A DNA stretch of 44,829 nt from an uncultured Bacteroidales bacterium (GTDB lineage Bacteria; Bacteroidota; Bacteroidia; Bacteroidales; P3), in the NCBI GenBank assembly GCA_937876865.1, contig CALEFF010000043.1, positions 1-44,829 on the forward strand, given 5' to 3'. Positions 9,668-17,599 of the stretch are shown in pieces. Numbering within the stretch: position 1 is the stretch's first letter; each line of letters begins with the position of its first letter. The notes below the pieces were generated by a model, which did not search any database, was not told where the DNA came from, and saw only the letters and a program-made list of their open reading frames with translations. The position numbers and the translations under genes were made by a program.

Positions 9668-10158
9668 GAGTTTTTTCTCTCCCAAACTTCAAATCTAAAC
9701 TTCAAATCCGCCTTTGCGTCATACAACATTGGAGAAAGACGCTTTATTTCCCAAATATTTTCATCGATTTCAGGAAAAAATACATCAGCCTCAAAATCTT
9801 TATAAACCCTTGTAATGTATAATTTATCTGCCTTAGGCAATAAAGCTTTGTAAAGACTTGCTCCTCCAATGCAAAACACCTCATCTTTTTCCTCTTTCAA
9901 GACATCCAATACCTTATCTACACTATCAAATAACTCCGCTCCATTAATTGCATAATCCTTTTGAGAAGAAACAACAATATTTCTACGATTTTTCAACGGT
10001 TTAAAAGGAAGACTTTCCCAAGTTTTTCTACCCATCAAAACCGTTCTTTCATTCGTTGTTTTTTTAAAGTATTTTAAATCCTCACTTAAATGCCATAGCA
10101 AATCGTTATCTTTACCTATTGCATTATTTTGGGCAATTGCTACAATTAAACTAATCAT
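9664..10158 (-). CDS. folA: Dihydrofolate reductase
   Basis: This 164-residue enzyme reduces dihydrofolate to tetrahydrofolate with NADPH. The start (ISLIVAIAQNNAIG), the active-site segment LLWHLSEDLKYFK containing the conserved acidic residue, GRKTWESLP, and the C-terminal RFEVWER are all typical. Its ATG overlaps the thyA stop as ATGA, so both are made from one message. This is functionally sensible, because thymidylate synthase produces the dihydrofolate that this enzyme recycles. Confidence 0.95.
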   Translation of the reverse strand: MISLIVAIAQNNAIGKDNDLLWHLSEDLKYFKKTTNERTVLMGRKTWESLPFKPLKNRRNIVVSSQKDYAINGAELFDSVDKVLDVLKEEKDEVFCIGGASLYKALLPKADKLYITRVYKDFEADVFFPEIDENIWEIKRLSPMLYDAKADLKFRFEVWERKNS

Positions 10159-10949
10159 ACAGCTACCTCCGCTTTAATATGTGGGTGTGAAACGTAATTT
10201 TCTATTTTTATATCTTCATATTTAAAATCAAAAATATCCTTCACCTCTGGATTAAGCACTAATTTAGGTAATTCGTATGGCATTCTACTTAATTGAAGTC
10301 TTGCTTGATCAAGATGATTCAAATAAAGATGAGCATCACCCAAAGTATGAATAAATTCTCCTGCCTTTAAACCACACACTTGTGCAATCATTTCTGTAAG
10401 CAAAGCATAAGATGCAATATTAAAAGGAACACCTAAAAAGACATCTGCACTCCTTTGATAAAGTTGACAAGAGAGTTTGTTATTTGCAACATAGAATTGA
10501 AAAACTATATGACAAGGAGGAAGTGCCATTTGTTCAACTTCTCCAACATTCCACGCACTTACAAGCATTCTTCTACTGTCGGGAGTATTTTTTATTTGGT
10601 GAATAAGTTGTGAAATTTGGTCTATAATTTTTCCATCAGTCCCTTGCCATGCTCTCCATTGCTTTCCGTAAACCGGACCTAAATCTCCATTCTCATCAGC
10701 CCACTCGTCCCAAATTGTTACTTTGTTATCGTGAAGATATTTTATGTTTGTATCCCCTTTTAAGAACCAAAGCAATTCGTGGAATATAGAACGAGTATGT
10801 AGTTTCTTTGTTGTGAGCAAAGGAAAACCTTTTTGTAAATCAAAACGCATTTGATAACCAAAAACAGATTTTGTTCCTGTACCTGTACGGTCAGTCTTTT
10901 CGTTTCCGTTTTCTAATATATGAGATAATAAATCTAAGTATTGTTTCAT
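10155..10949 (-). CDS. thyA: Thymidylate synthase (ThyA type)
   Basis: This 264-residue enzyme methylates dUMP to dTMP using methylene-tetrahydrofolate. Diagnostic motifs are DRTGTGTKSVFG near the N terminus, PPCHIVFQFYV with the nucleophilic cysteine, and RSADVFLGVPFNIASYALL, which binds dUMP. The length equals that of the E. coli enzyme. It lies 2 nt from the purD stop and overlaps dfrA by 4 nt, forming the nucleotide half of a rnr-purD-thyA-dfrA cluster. Confidence 0.97.
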   Translation of the reverse strand: MKQYLDLLSHILENGNEKTDRTGTGTKSVFGYQMRFDLQKGFPLLTTKKLHTRSIFHELLWFLKGDTNIKYLHDNKVTIWDEWADENGDLGPVYGKQWRAWQGTDGKIIDQISQLIHQIKNTPDSRRMLVSAWNVGEVEQMALPPCHIVFQFYVANNKLSCQLYQRSADVFLGVPFNIASYALLTEMIAQVCGLKAGEFIHTLGDAHLYLNHLDQARLQLSRMPYELPKLVLNPEVKDIFDFKYEDIKIENYVSHPHIKAEVAV

Positions 10950-10951
10950 TT

Positions 10952-12238
10952 TTACGCCTCCAAATTCATTAAATCCTTACCAATATCTCGTCTAAATGTC
11001 TTTCCCTCAAAATCTATCTTTTCAATATTTTCATAACACTTAGCCAAAGCCTCTTGCATTGTAGAACCAAAACAAGAAATAGCGATAACTCTACCACCCG
11101 ATGTTAGAATTTGAGAACCTTTTCCTGCTTTTGTTCCAGCATGAAATAGATTACAATCCACAACTCTTTCAAAACCTGTCATCAATTTGCCTTTTTCATA
11201 ATTTTCTGGATAGCCTTTTGAAACTAAAAATACAGTTGTACAAACTTTTTCTGAGACTTTAAGCTCGTATTCGTTCAATCTTCCTTTTGCAACAAGTTCA
11301 AACGCTTCTACAATATCGGATTCTATTCTTGGAAATACGCTTTCTGTTTCCGGATCACCCATTCTTACGTTGTATTCTATAACGTATGGTTCTCCCTCTA
11401 CATTCATAAGACCGATAAAGATAAATCCTTTGTACTCTATTGCATCTTTTTGCAATCCTTCTATTGTTGGCTTTATTATTTTATTTTCTACTTTTTCTAA
11501 AAACTCTTTTGAGGCAAAGTTTACAGGAGAAACACTTCCCATTCCACCGGTATTCAATCCTGTATCGCCCTCTCCTATTCTCTTATAATCCTTTGCTTCT
11601 GGTAAAACACAATAATGCTCACCGTCAGTTAAGACAAAAACACTGCATTCTATACCTTTAAGAAATTCTTCTATAACTACTTTTTCAGAAGCCTTACCAA
11701 ATTTAGAATTTTCAAGCATTTGCTTTAATTCCTCTTCAGCATCTTCTAATGTTTCGCTAATTACAACCCCTTTTCCTGCTGCTAATCCATCTGCTTTTAA
11801 AACATAGGGAGCCGAAAGTGTCTTTAAAAAATCTATTGCTTGATTTAATTCACCTTTTCCAAAAGATTTGTATCTCGCAGTTGGGATATTATGCCTTACC
11901 ATAAAGTCTTTTGCGAAATCCTTGCTTGATTCTAACGCAGCACCTTTTTGCTTTGGTCCTATAACCATAAGATTGCGTGTTCTTTCATCTTCAAACAAAC
12001 AATCAGCTATGCCATCTGCCAAAGGTTGTTCGTTACCTACAACAAGCATATCCACATTATTGTCTATAATGTATTGCTTTATTGCCTCATTATCCGAAGA
12101 TATATTTACGCACTCTGCTATTTGACTAATTCCTACATTACCCGGTGCAACTATTAGTTCACTTGTCTTTTTGCTTTCTGCGATTTTTTGTGCTATTGCG
12201 TGTTCTCTTGCTCCTGAACCTAATAATAATATTTTCAT
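10952..12238 (-). CDS. purD: Phosphoribosylamine-glycine ligase
   Basis: This 428-residue ATP-grasp enzyme joins phosphoribosylamine and glycine in de novo purine synthesis. It starts with the expected MKILLLGSGAREHA and carries LKADGLAAGKGV, GGMGSVSPV and RMGDPETE, the ATP-grasp and substrate loops of this family. It follows rnr after 11 nt and precedes thyA by 2 nt, so it is almost certainly co-transcribed with both. Confidence 0.96.
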   Translation of the reverse strand: MKILLLGSGAREHAIAQKIAESKKTSELIVAPGNVGISQIAECVNISSDNEAIKQYIIDNNVDMLVVGNEQPLADGIADCLFEDERTRNLMVIGPKQKGAALESSKDFAKDFMVRHNIPTARYKSFGKGELNQAIDFLKTLSAPYVLKADGLAAGKGVVISETLEDAEEELKQMLENSKFGKASEKVVIEEFLKGIECSVFVLTDGEHYCVLPEAKDYKRIGEGDTGLNTGGMGSVSPVNFASKEFLEKVENKIIKPTIEGLQKDAIEYKGFIFIGLMNVEGEPYVIEYNVRMGDPETESVFPRIESDIVEAFELVAKGRLNEYELKVSEKVCTTVFLVSKGYPENYEKGKLMTGFERVVDCNLFHAGTKAGKGSQILTSGGRVIAISCFGSTMQEALAKCYENIEKIDFEGKTFRRDIGKDLMNLEA

Positions 12239-12249
12239 ATCTTTAATTT

Positions 12250-14400
12250 TTATTTTTCATCGTTTACAATAGAGAAATCCATTTGTTTTTTCATCATATT
12301 TACTCTCTCTATCTTTATTTTTATTTTCATTCCTAATTGATATATCTTACCAGTATTTTTTCCTACATAGCGGAAATTATCCTCATCTAAGGCATAAAAA
12401 TCATCATCAATCGCCTTTATAGGAACTAATCCTTCACATTTGCTTTCATCTAATAAGACATAAATTCCCCATTTGCTTACTCCCGATATCACTCCCTCAA
12501 AAACGCCACCTATTTTATCTAAAAGAAACTCTGCTTGCTTATACTTAACACTCATTCTCTCTGCTTCGACTGCTTTTTTCTCCATATTTGAACAATGTTC
12601 ACATCTTTGCTCAAATACTTCTTTATTAACGCTTGGCTTGTCTTCAAGATATAATTCCAAAAGTCTATGAACCATTAAATCTGGATAGCGTCTTATTGGT
12701 GAGGTAAAGTGAGTATAATATGGAAATCCTAAGCCATAGTGTCCTATGTTATCGGTTGTGTAAATTGCTTTACTCATTGTACGAAGGGCAATCATACTTA
12801 TCATTGTTTGTTCGCCTTTTCCGTTTATTTTTTCAAAGAGTGAATTAAAACTTTTCGCTAATGAGCTACGGCTTTTATCGTTTAGTGTGTAGCCAAACTT
12901 TCCAATCAATTCTTTAAATATGTTTAATTTTTCTTGATTTGGCTCATCGTGTACTCTATACACAAATGTCTTGGCTTTATTCTTTTGTTTTTGTTTGCCA
13001 ATAAACTCTGCAACTTTCTTATTGGCCAAAAGCATAAATTCTTCTATTAACCAATTAGCTTCTTTTGATTCTTTGACATACACGCCTATTGGTTTAGCTT
13101 TTTCATCTAAATGAAACTTTACTTCTTCGCTTTCAAAATTTATCGCACCTGCTTTAAATCGTTTTTTTCTCATTATTTCGGCAAGCGACCACAAAGGAAG
13201 TATATACTCACTATATTCTCCTGCTTTGTCTTCTATTACTTTTTGTGCTTCTTGATAAGTAAATCTTCTATTAGACTCTATTATAGTTTTTCCAATCCAT
13301 TGATTGACAATTTCTGCCTTTGGTGTCATTTCAAAAACAACTGAAAAGCAAAATTTTTCTTCCCCTTGTCGTAGAGAACACACTCCATTGCATAATTTTT
13401 CTGGAAGCATTGGTATTGTTCTATCTACTAAATAAACCGATGTTCCTCTCTCGAAGGCTTGTTTGTCTATTTCTCCACCTTGTTTTACATAGTAACTTAC
13501 ATCTGCAATATGAACTCCTACTTCGTAATTGCCGTTTGAGAGTGCTAAAAGTGATAGTGCATCATCAAAATCCTTTGCATCATCAGGGTCAATCGTAAAA
13601 GTAATTCTATCTCTAAAATCTTTTCTATTTTTAATCTCTGCTTGCGGCAATTGAAGTGGTATTTCTGCTGCTTCTTTCTCTACTTCGGCAGGGAAAAACA
13701 AAGGAAAATCAAACTCAGAAAGAATTGACTGCATTTCAACATCATTATCACCCGGTTTTCCTAATACTTTAAGAATTTTTCCAAAAGGATTATTAGCACT
13801 ATCAGGCCATTCGGTGATTTCTGCTAAGACTTTATCTCCATTTTTCGCTTTTCCAACACAATCAATCGGTATAAAAATATCAACAGGCATAAAAGAAGAG
13901 TCTGGAATCACAAAGGCATATCTTTGATGCGTTTCCAAAACACCAACAAACGAAGTCTTTGCCCTTTCAATCACCTCTATAATTTGTCCTTCTCTTTTTC
14001 TATTCTTACGTTGTGGGAAGAGATAAACCTTAACCTTATCTCCATGAAGTGCATGATTTGTATTATTGTGAGAAATGTAAATATCCTCACCCTCTTCCAA
14101 AACAACATATGCTTTACCTGTTTGTTTCATATCAACCATTCCTACAACATAGTGTGTAGGAAGTACATTACTTGTAAGATAAACAGGATTTAGCTTATAT
14201 TTTCCTTGCTTTTCTTCCGAAATTATGTCCTCTTGCGACATTGATTTTAAATAATTTTGTACCATTTGTTTACTTGCTTTATCTGATAAACCAAGTCGAG
14301 AGGATATTTGTTTATAATTAAAAAGAGAATTGGGATTTAACGCAAATATTTTAAGTATTGAGGTCTTAAATCCAGAGTTTTGTTCTTTTTTTTCTGCCAT
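12250..14400 (-). CDS. rnr: Ribonuclease R
   Basis: This 716-residue 3'-5' exoribonuclease degrades structured RNA. Domain order: N-terminal winged-helix segment (about 10-80), cold-shock OB folds, RNB catalytic domain with DPDDAKDFDDALS near residue 270 (metal-binding aspartates), then a C-terminal S1 domain (about 640-712). RNase II is shorter and lacks the N-terminal helix domain, so RNase R fits. It heads the minus-strand operon. Its promoter appears to lie inside the 21-bp repeat array that separates it from valS. Confidence 0.95.
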   Translation of the reverse strand: MAEKKEQNSGFKTSILKIFALNPNSLFNYKQISSRLGLSDKASKQMVQNYLKSMSQEDIISEEKQGKYKLNPVYLTSNVLPTHYVVGMVDMKQTGKAYVVLEEGEDIYISHNNTNHALHGDKVKVYLFPQRKNRKREGQIIEVIERAKTSFVGVLETHQRYAFVIPDSSFMPVDIFIPIDCVGKAKNGDKVLAEITEWPDSANNPFGKILKVLGKPGDNDVEMQSILSEFDFPLFFPAEVEKEAAEIPLQLPQAEIKNRKDFRDRITFTIDPDDAKDFDDALSLLALSNGNYEVGVHIADVSYYVKQGGEIDKQAFERGTSVYLVDRTIPMLPEKLCNGVCSLRQGEEKFCFSVVFEMTPKAEIVNQWIGKTIIESNRRFTYQEAQKVIEDKAGEYSEYILPLWSLAEIMRKKRFKAGAINFESEEVKFHLDEKAKPIGVYVKESKEANWLIEEFMLLANKKVAEFIGKQKQKNKAKTFVYRVHDEPNQEKLNIFKELIGKFGYTLNDKSRSSLAKSFNSLFEKINGKGEQTMISMIALRTMSKAIYTTDNIGHYGLGFPYYTHFTSPIRRYPDLMVHRLLELYLEDKPSVNKEVFEQRCEHCSNMEKKAVEAERMSVKYKQAEFLLDKIGGVFEGVISGVSKWGIYVLLDESKCEGLVPIKAIDDDFYALDEDNFRYVGKNTGKIYQLGMKIKIKIERVNMMKKQMDFSIVNDEK

Positions 14401-14419
14401 AACAAAAGATATTTCTTTG

Positions 14420-14427
14420 CAAAAATA
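14420..14427 (-). promoter_or_regulatory. Candidate -7 box for rnr operon
   Basis: On the minus strand TATTTTTG matches TAnnTTTG. It lies 19 nt upstream of the rnr ATG, between the first and second units of array A. No convincing -33 TTTG is seen. Confidence 0.5.
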
Positions 14428-14527
14428 AATAATTTCTTTGTTTTAGAAAATTATTTCTTTGATTTAAAAAAATATTTCTTTGATTTATTTTCTTAATTCT
14501 TTGATTTAATAATTGCTTTTTTTGTCT

Positions 14528-14535
14528 TATCTTTG
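14528..14535 (+). promoter_or_regulatory. -7 box for valS
   Basis: TATCTTTG matches TAnnTTTG and lies 32 nt upstream of the valS ATG. It is positioned inside the last 21-bp unit but 11 bp out of phase with the octamers. The nearest upstream TTTG ends at 14503, with a spacer of 24 nt, longer than the usual 19. Confidence 0.6.
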
Positions 14536-14567
14536 CCAATTGATATTTCACTAAAATAATTTTAAAT

Positions 14568-17198
14568 ATGATAGAAATAGAAAGCAAATATAATCCAGCA
14601 ATAGTTGAAGACAAATGGTATTCTGCTTGGTTAGAAAACAAATGTTTTAGTTCTAAACCAGATAATCGTAAAGCTTTTACAATCGTTATTCCACCTCCTA
14701 ACGTTACTGGTGTACTTCACATGGGCCACATGCTAAATAACACTATTCAAGACGTGCTTGTACGCCGTGCAAGAATGAAAGGATTTAACGCTTGTTGGGT
14801 TCCAGGTACCGACCACGCATCTATTGCAACCGAAGCAAAGGTTGTAGCCAAATTAAAAGAAGAAGGCATTGACAAGAAAGACCTTAGTAGAGAAGAATTC
14901 CTGTCTCACGCTTGGCAATGGAAAGAAAAACATGGTGGCATCATACTTGAACAATTAAAAAAACTTGGTGCATCTTGCGATTGGGACAGAACACGCTTTA
15001 CTATGGAAGAAGCTCTTTATGAATCTGTAATAAAAGTCTTTGTAGATTTATATGACAAAGGGTTAATATATAGAGGAGTCCGCATGGTTAATTGGGATCC
15101 TGCTGCCCTTACAGCTTTAAGCGATGAAGAAGTAATATTCAAAGAACAAAACTCTAAATTATACTACTTAAAATATAAAATAGAGGGTTCTGATGAATAT
15201 TTAATTGTAGCAACCACACGTCCTGAAACAATTTTAGGAGACACAGCAGTTTGTGTTCACCCAGAAGACGAAAGATATTCTCACTTAAAAGGAAAGAAAG
15301 TAATAATTCCTATCGTAGGACGTTCAATTCCTATAATATTTGATGAATATGTTGATAGAGAATTTGGTACAGGGGCATTAAAAATAACACCTGCTCACGA
15401 CATTAACGACTATAATTTAGGAATTAAGCACAAACTTGATTCAATTGATATATTCAATGACAACGGAACTTTAAACGAAAATGGAAAACAATACGCAGGT
15501 TTAGACAGATTTGATTGCAGAAAGAAAATTGCAAAAGATCTTGAAGCAGCTGAGTTAATGTTTAAAGTAGAAGACTATAATAACAAAGTAGGTTGTTCAG
15601 AAAGAACAGGAGTTGTAATAGAACCAAAACTATCTCTTCAATGGTTTTTGAAGATGGAAGAATTAGCAAAACCAGCTCTTGAAGTTGTAATGAACGACAC
15701 AATAAAATTCCATCCATCTAAATTCAAAAACACTTACCGTCATTGGATGGAAAACGTAAAAGATTGGTGTATTTCTCGTCAACTATGGTGGGGACAAAGA
15801 ATCCCTGCATATCATCTTCCAAATAGAGAATTTGTTGTTGCTGTTTCAGCAGAAGAAGCATTGAAAAAAGCACAAGAACTTTTCCCAACAGAGAATTATA
15901 CACTCAATGACTTAAAACAAGATGAAGATGTATTAGATACATGGTTTTCTTCATGGCTTTGGCCTATGAGTGTCTTTGATGGAATTAGAAATCCAAACAA
16001 CGAAGAAATCAATTATTACTATCCAACAAACGACTTAGTCACTGCACCAGAAATCATCTTCTTCTGGGTTTCAAGAATGATTATTGCAGGATTAGAATAC
16101 AAGAAAGACGTTCCATTTAAAAATGTATATTTCACAGGAATCGTAAGAGACAAACTCGGAAGAAAGATGAGCAAAAGTCTTGGCAATAGTCCAGACCCTA
16201 TTAAATTGATTGAAAAATACGGAGCCGATGGAGTAAGAATGGGAATGTTGCTTGCATCTCCTGCTGGCAATGACTTACCTTTCGATGAAAGCTATTGCGA
16301 ACAAGGAAGAAACTTCTCTAACAAGATTTGGAATGCACTTCGTTTAATTAAGTCATGGACTGTTGAAGACATTGAGCAACCTAAAAGTTCAGTTCTTGCA
16401 ATAGAATGGTTTAAAGAAAAAATGAACAAAACATTAGTTGATTTGGAAGACGATTTCTCTAAATATCGTTTATCTGAATCCTTAATGAGTGTTTACAAAT
16501 TCGTATGGGACGATCTTTGTTCTTGGTATTTGGAAATTATTAAACCAGCTTACCAAGCTCCAATAGATAGAAAAACATTTGAAGCTACACTTGATATTTT
16601 TGAAGATGTGATGAAAATTCTTCATCCTTTTATGCCATTTGTCAGCGAAGAGGTTTATCACATTATAAAAGAGAGAACAGAAAACGACTTCATAATGCAA
16701 GCTCAACTTCCTGCAATAAAAGACATAAACACAACGCTTCTAAACGAATTTGAGTTTATTGAAGAATTTATTACAGCAATAAGAAGCGTACGAAACGAGA
16801 AAAACATAGCTCAAAAAGTTGCTTTACAAGTTTATTTCACAAAATCAGAAGAAGCAAGCATAATAGAAAAATATTCAGATATTGTTTGCAAACTTTGTAA
16901 CCTTGAAACACTTTCATCTTGCGAAGAAAAGGTAGAAAAAGCTATTGCAAAAATGGTAAGAACCTTAGAGTTTTTCGTTCCTCTGACCGATAATGTAAAC
17001 AAAGAAGAAGAGATAAAAAAGATAAAAGCAGACATAGAATATTATGAAGGCTTTAAAAATTCGGTAATGAAAAAACTTTCAAACGAAAACTTTGTTAGTA
17101 AAGCACCAGAGCAAGTAGTAGCAATGGAAAGAAAGAAGCTCTCAGACGCAGAACAAAAAATAGAAACACTAAACGAACAATTAAAGGCATTTTTATAG
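14568..17198 (+). CDS. valS: Valyl-tRNA synthetase
   Basis: This 876-residue class I synthetase charges tRNA-Val. It has the HIGH-type motif PPPNVTGVLHMGHM near residue 45, a large editing (CP1) insertion with TTRPETILGDTAV, and KMSKSLGNSPDP near residue 530. The C-terminal 65 residues form the charged coiled-coil arm that contacts tRNA. Length and order are normal. It is transcribed alone from the promoter at 14528, with groES about 110 nt downstream under a separate promoter. Confidence 0.97.
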   Translation: MIEIESKYNPAIVEDKWYSAWLENKCFSSKPDNRKAFTIVIPPPNVTGVLHMGHMLNNTIQDVLVRRARMKGFNACWVPGTDHASIATEAKVVAKLKEEGIDKKDLSREEFLSHAWQWKEKHGGIILEQLKKLGASCDWDRTRFTMEEALYESVIKVFVDLYDKGLIYRGVRMVNWDPAALTALSDEEVIFKEQNSKLYYLKYKIEGSDEYLIVATTRPETILGDTAVCVHPEDERYSHLKGKKVIIPIVGRSIPIIFDEYVDREFGTGALKITPAHDINDYNLGIKHKLDSIDIFNDNGTLNENGKQYAGLDRFDCRKKIAKDLEAAELMFKVEDYNNKVGCSERTGVVIEPKLSLQWFLKMEELAKPALEVVMNDTIKFHPSKFKNTYRHWMENVKDWCISRQLWWGQRIPAYHLPNREFVVAVSAEEALKKAQELFPTENYTLNDLKQDEDVLDTWFSSWLWPMSVFDGIRNPNNEEINYYYPTNDLVTAPEIIFFWVSRMIIAGLEYKKDVPFKNVYFTGIVRDKLGRKMSKSLGNSPDPIKLIEKYGADGVRMGMLLASPAGNDLPFDESYCEQGRNFSNKIWNALRLIKSWTVEDIEQPKSSVLAIEWFKEKMNKTLVDLEDDFSKYRLSESLMSVYKFVWDDLCSWYLEIIKPAYQAPIDRKTFEATLDIFEDVMKILHPFMPFVSEEVYHIIKERTENDFIMQAQLPAIKDINTTLLNEFEFIEEFITAIRSVRNEKNIAQKVALQVYFTKSEEASIIEKYSDIVCKLCNLETLSSCEEKVEKAIAKMVRTLEFFVPLTDNVNKEEEIKKIKADIEYYEGFKNSVMKKLSNENFVSKAPEQVVAMERKKLSDAEQKIETLNEQLKAFL

Positions 17199-17232
17199 GA
17201 TTTCTATGACAATTTGACACAAAAAACACTTT

Positions 17233-17247
17233 TGGCACAAAACTTGC
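17233..17247 (+). promoter_or_regulatory. -24/-12 (sigma-54 type) promoter of groESL
   Basis: TGGCAC, five bases, then TTGC matches the classical sigma-54 element. The GG and GC dinucleotides are exactly 12 bp apart. The expected transcript start is about 17259, leaving a leader of about 50 nt before groES. No CIRCE inverted repeat (the HrcA site) and no clear TAnnTTTG box are visible in this gap. Confidence 0.6.
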
Positions 17248-17307
17248 CTTTAACAAAACAAAGAATTAATTTTATAAATATTAAAAATAAAATAGGAGAT
17301 TAACGAA

Positions 17308-17586
17308 ATGGCAAATGTAAACGTTAGACCTTTATCTGACAGAGTTTTGATTAAACCTGCGGAAATGGAACAAAAAACTGCTTCAGGAATAATTATTCCA
17401 GACACTGCAAAAGAAAAACCAATGAGAGGAGAAGTTATAGCAGTAGGACCAGGAAAAAAAGACGAACCTATGAGCGTTAAAGTAGGAGATCAAGTACTTT
17501 ACGGAAAATATTCTGGAACAGAAATCGCAATTGATGGTATTGATTACCTAATTATGAGAGAAAACGATATTTACGCAATCATCTAA
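17308..17586 (+). CDS. groES: Co-chaperonin GroES
   Basis: This 92-residue heptameric lid of the GroEL folding chamber starts NVRPLSDRVLIKP and has the mobile loop with TASGIIIPDTAKEKP and the VLYGKYSGTEI strand. An AGGAG ribosome-binding site at 17294-17298 stands 9 nt before the ATG, notable because most genes here lack one. It is followed by groEL after 13 nt. Confidence 0.97.
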   Translation: MANVNVRPLSDRVLIKPAEMEQKTASGIIIPDTAKEKPMRGEVIAVGPGKKDEPMSVKVGDQVLYGKYSGTEIAIDGIDYLIMRENDIYAII

Positions 17587-17599
17587 AAAAATTAAAACT

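Larger units (their letters stand above)
14412..14537 (+). repeat. Array A: six 21-bp units with TTTCTTTG, upstream of valS
   Basis: The octamer TTTCTTTG starts at 14412, 14433, 14454 and 14475, ATTCTTTG at 14496 and TTTTTTTG at 14517, giving five successive steps of exactly 21 bp. Between octamers the DNA is AT-only or nearly so, often continuing ATTTA. The array fills most of the gap between divergent rnr and valS, and its last unit contains the valS -7 box. It is not a coding repeat: flanking genes begin or end outside it. Similar arrays occur at four other gaps in this window. Confidence 0.9.

Noticed and set aside
14412..14537. CRISPR array
   Set aside because: Conserved part is only 8 bp, spacers are 13 bp, AT-only and not unique sequences; no cas genes nearby.
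14366..14641. Minus-strand open frame with a seven-residue repeat (NQRNIFL-like)
   Set aside because: It is array A read in frame: 21 bp equals seven codons. It overlaps both rnr and valS starts and has no ribosome site; the repeat is explained by DNA periodicity.
17199..17307. CIRCE (HrcA) operator at groESL
   Set aside because: No TTAGCACTC/GAGTGCTAA inverted repeat is present.
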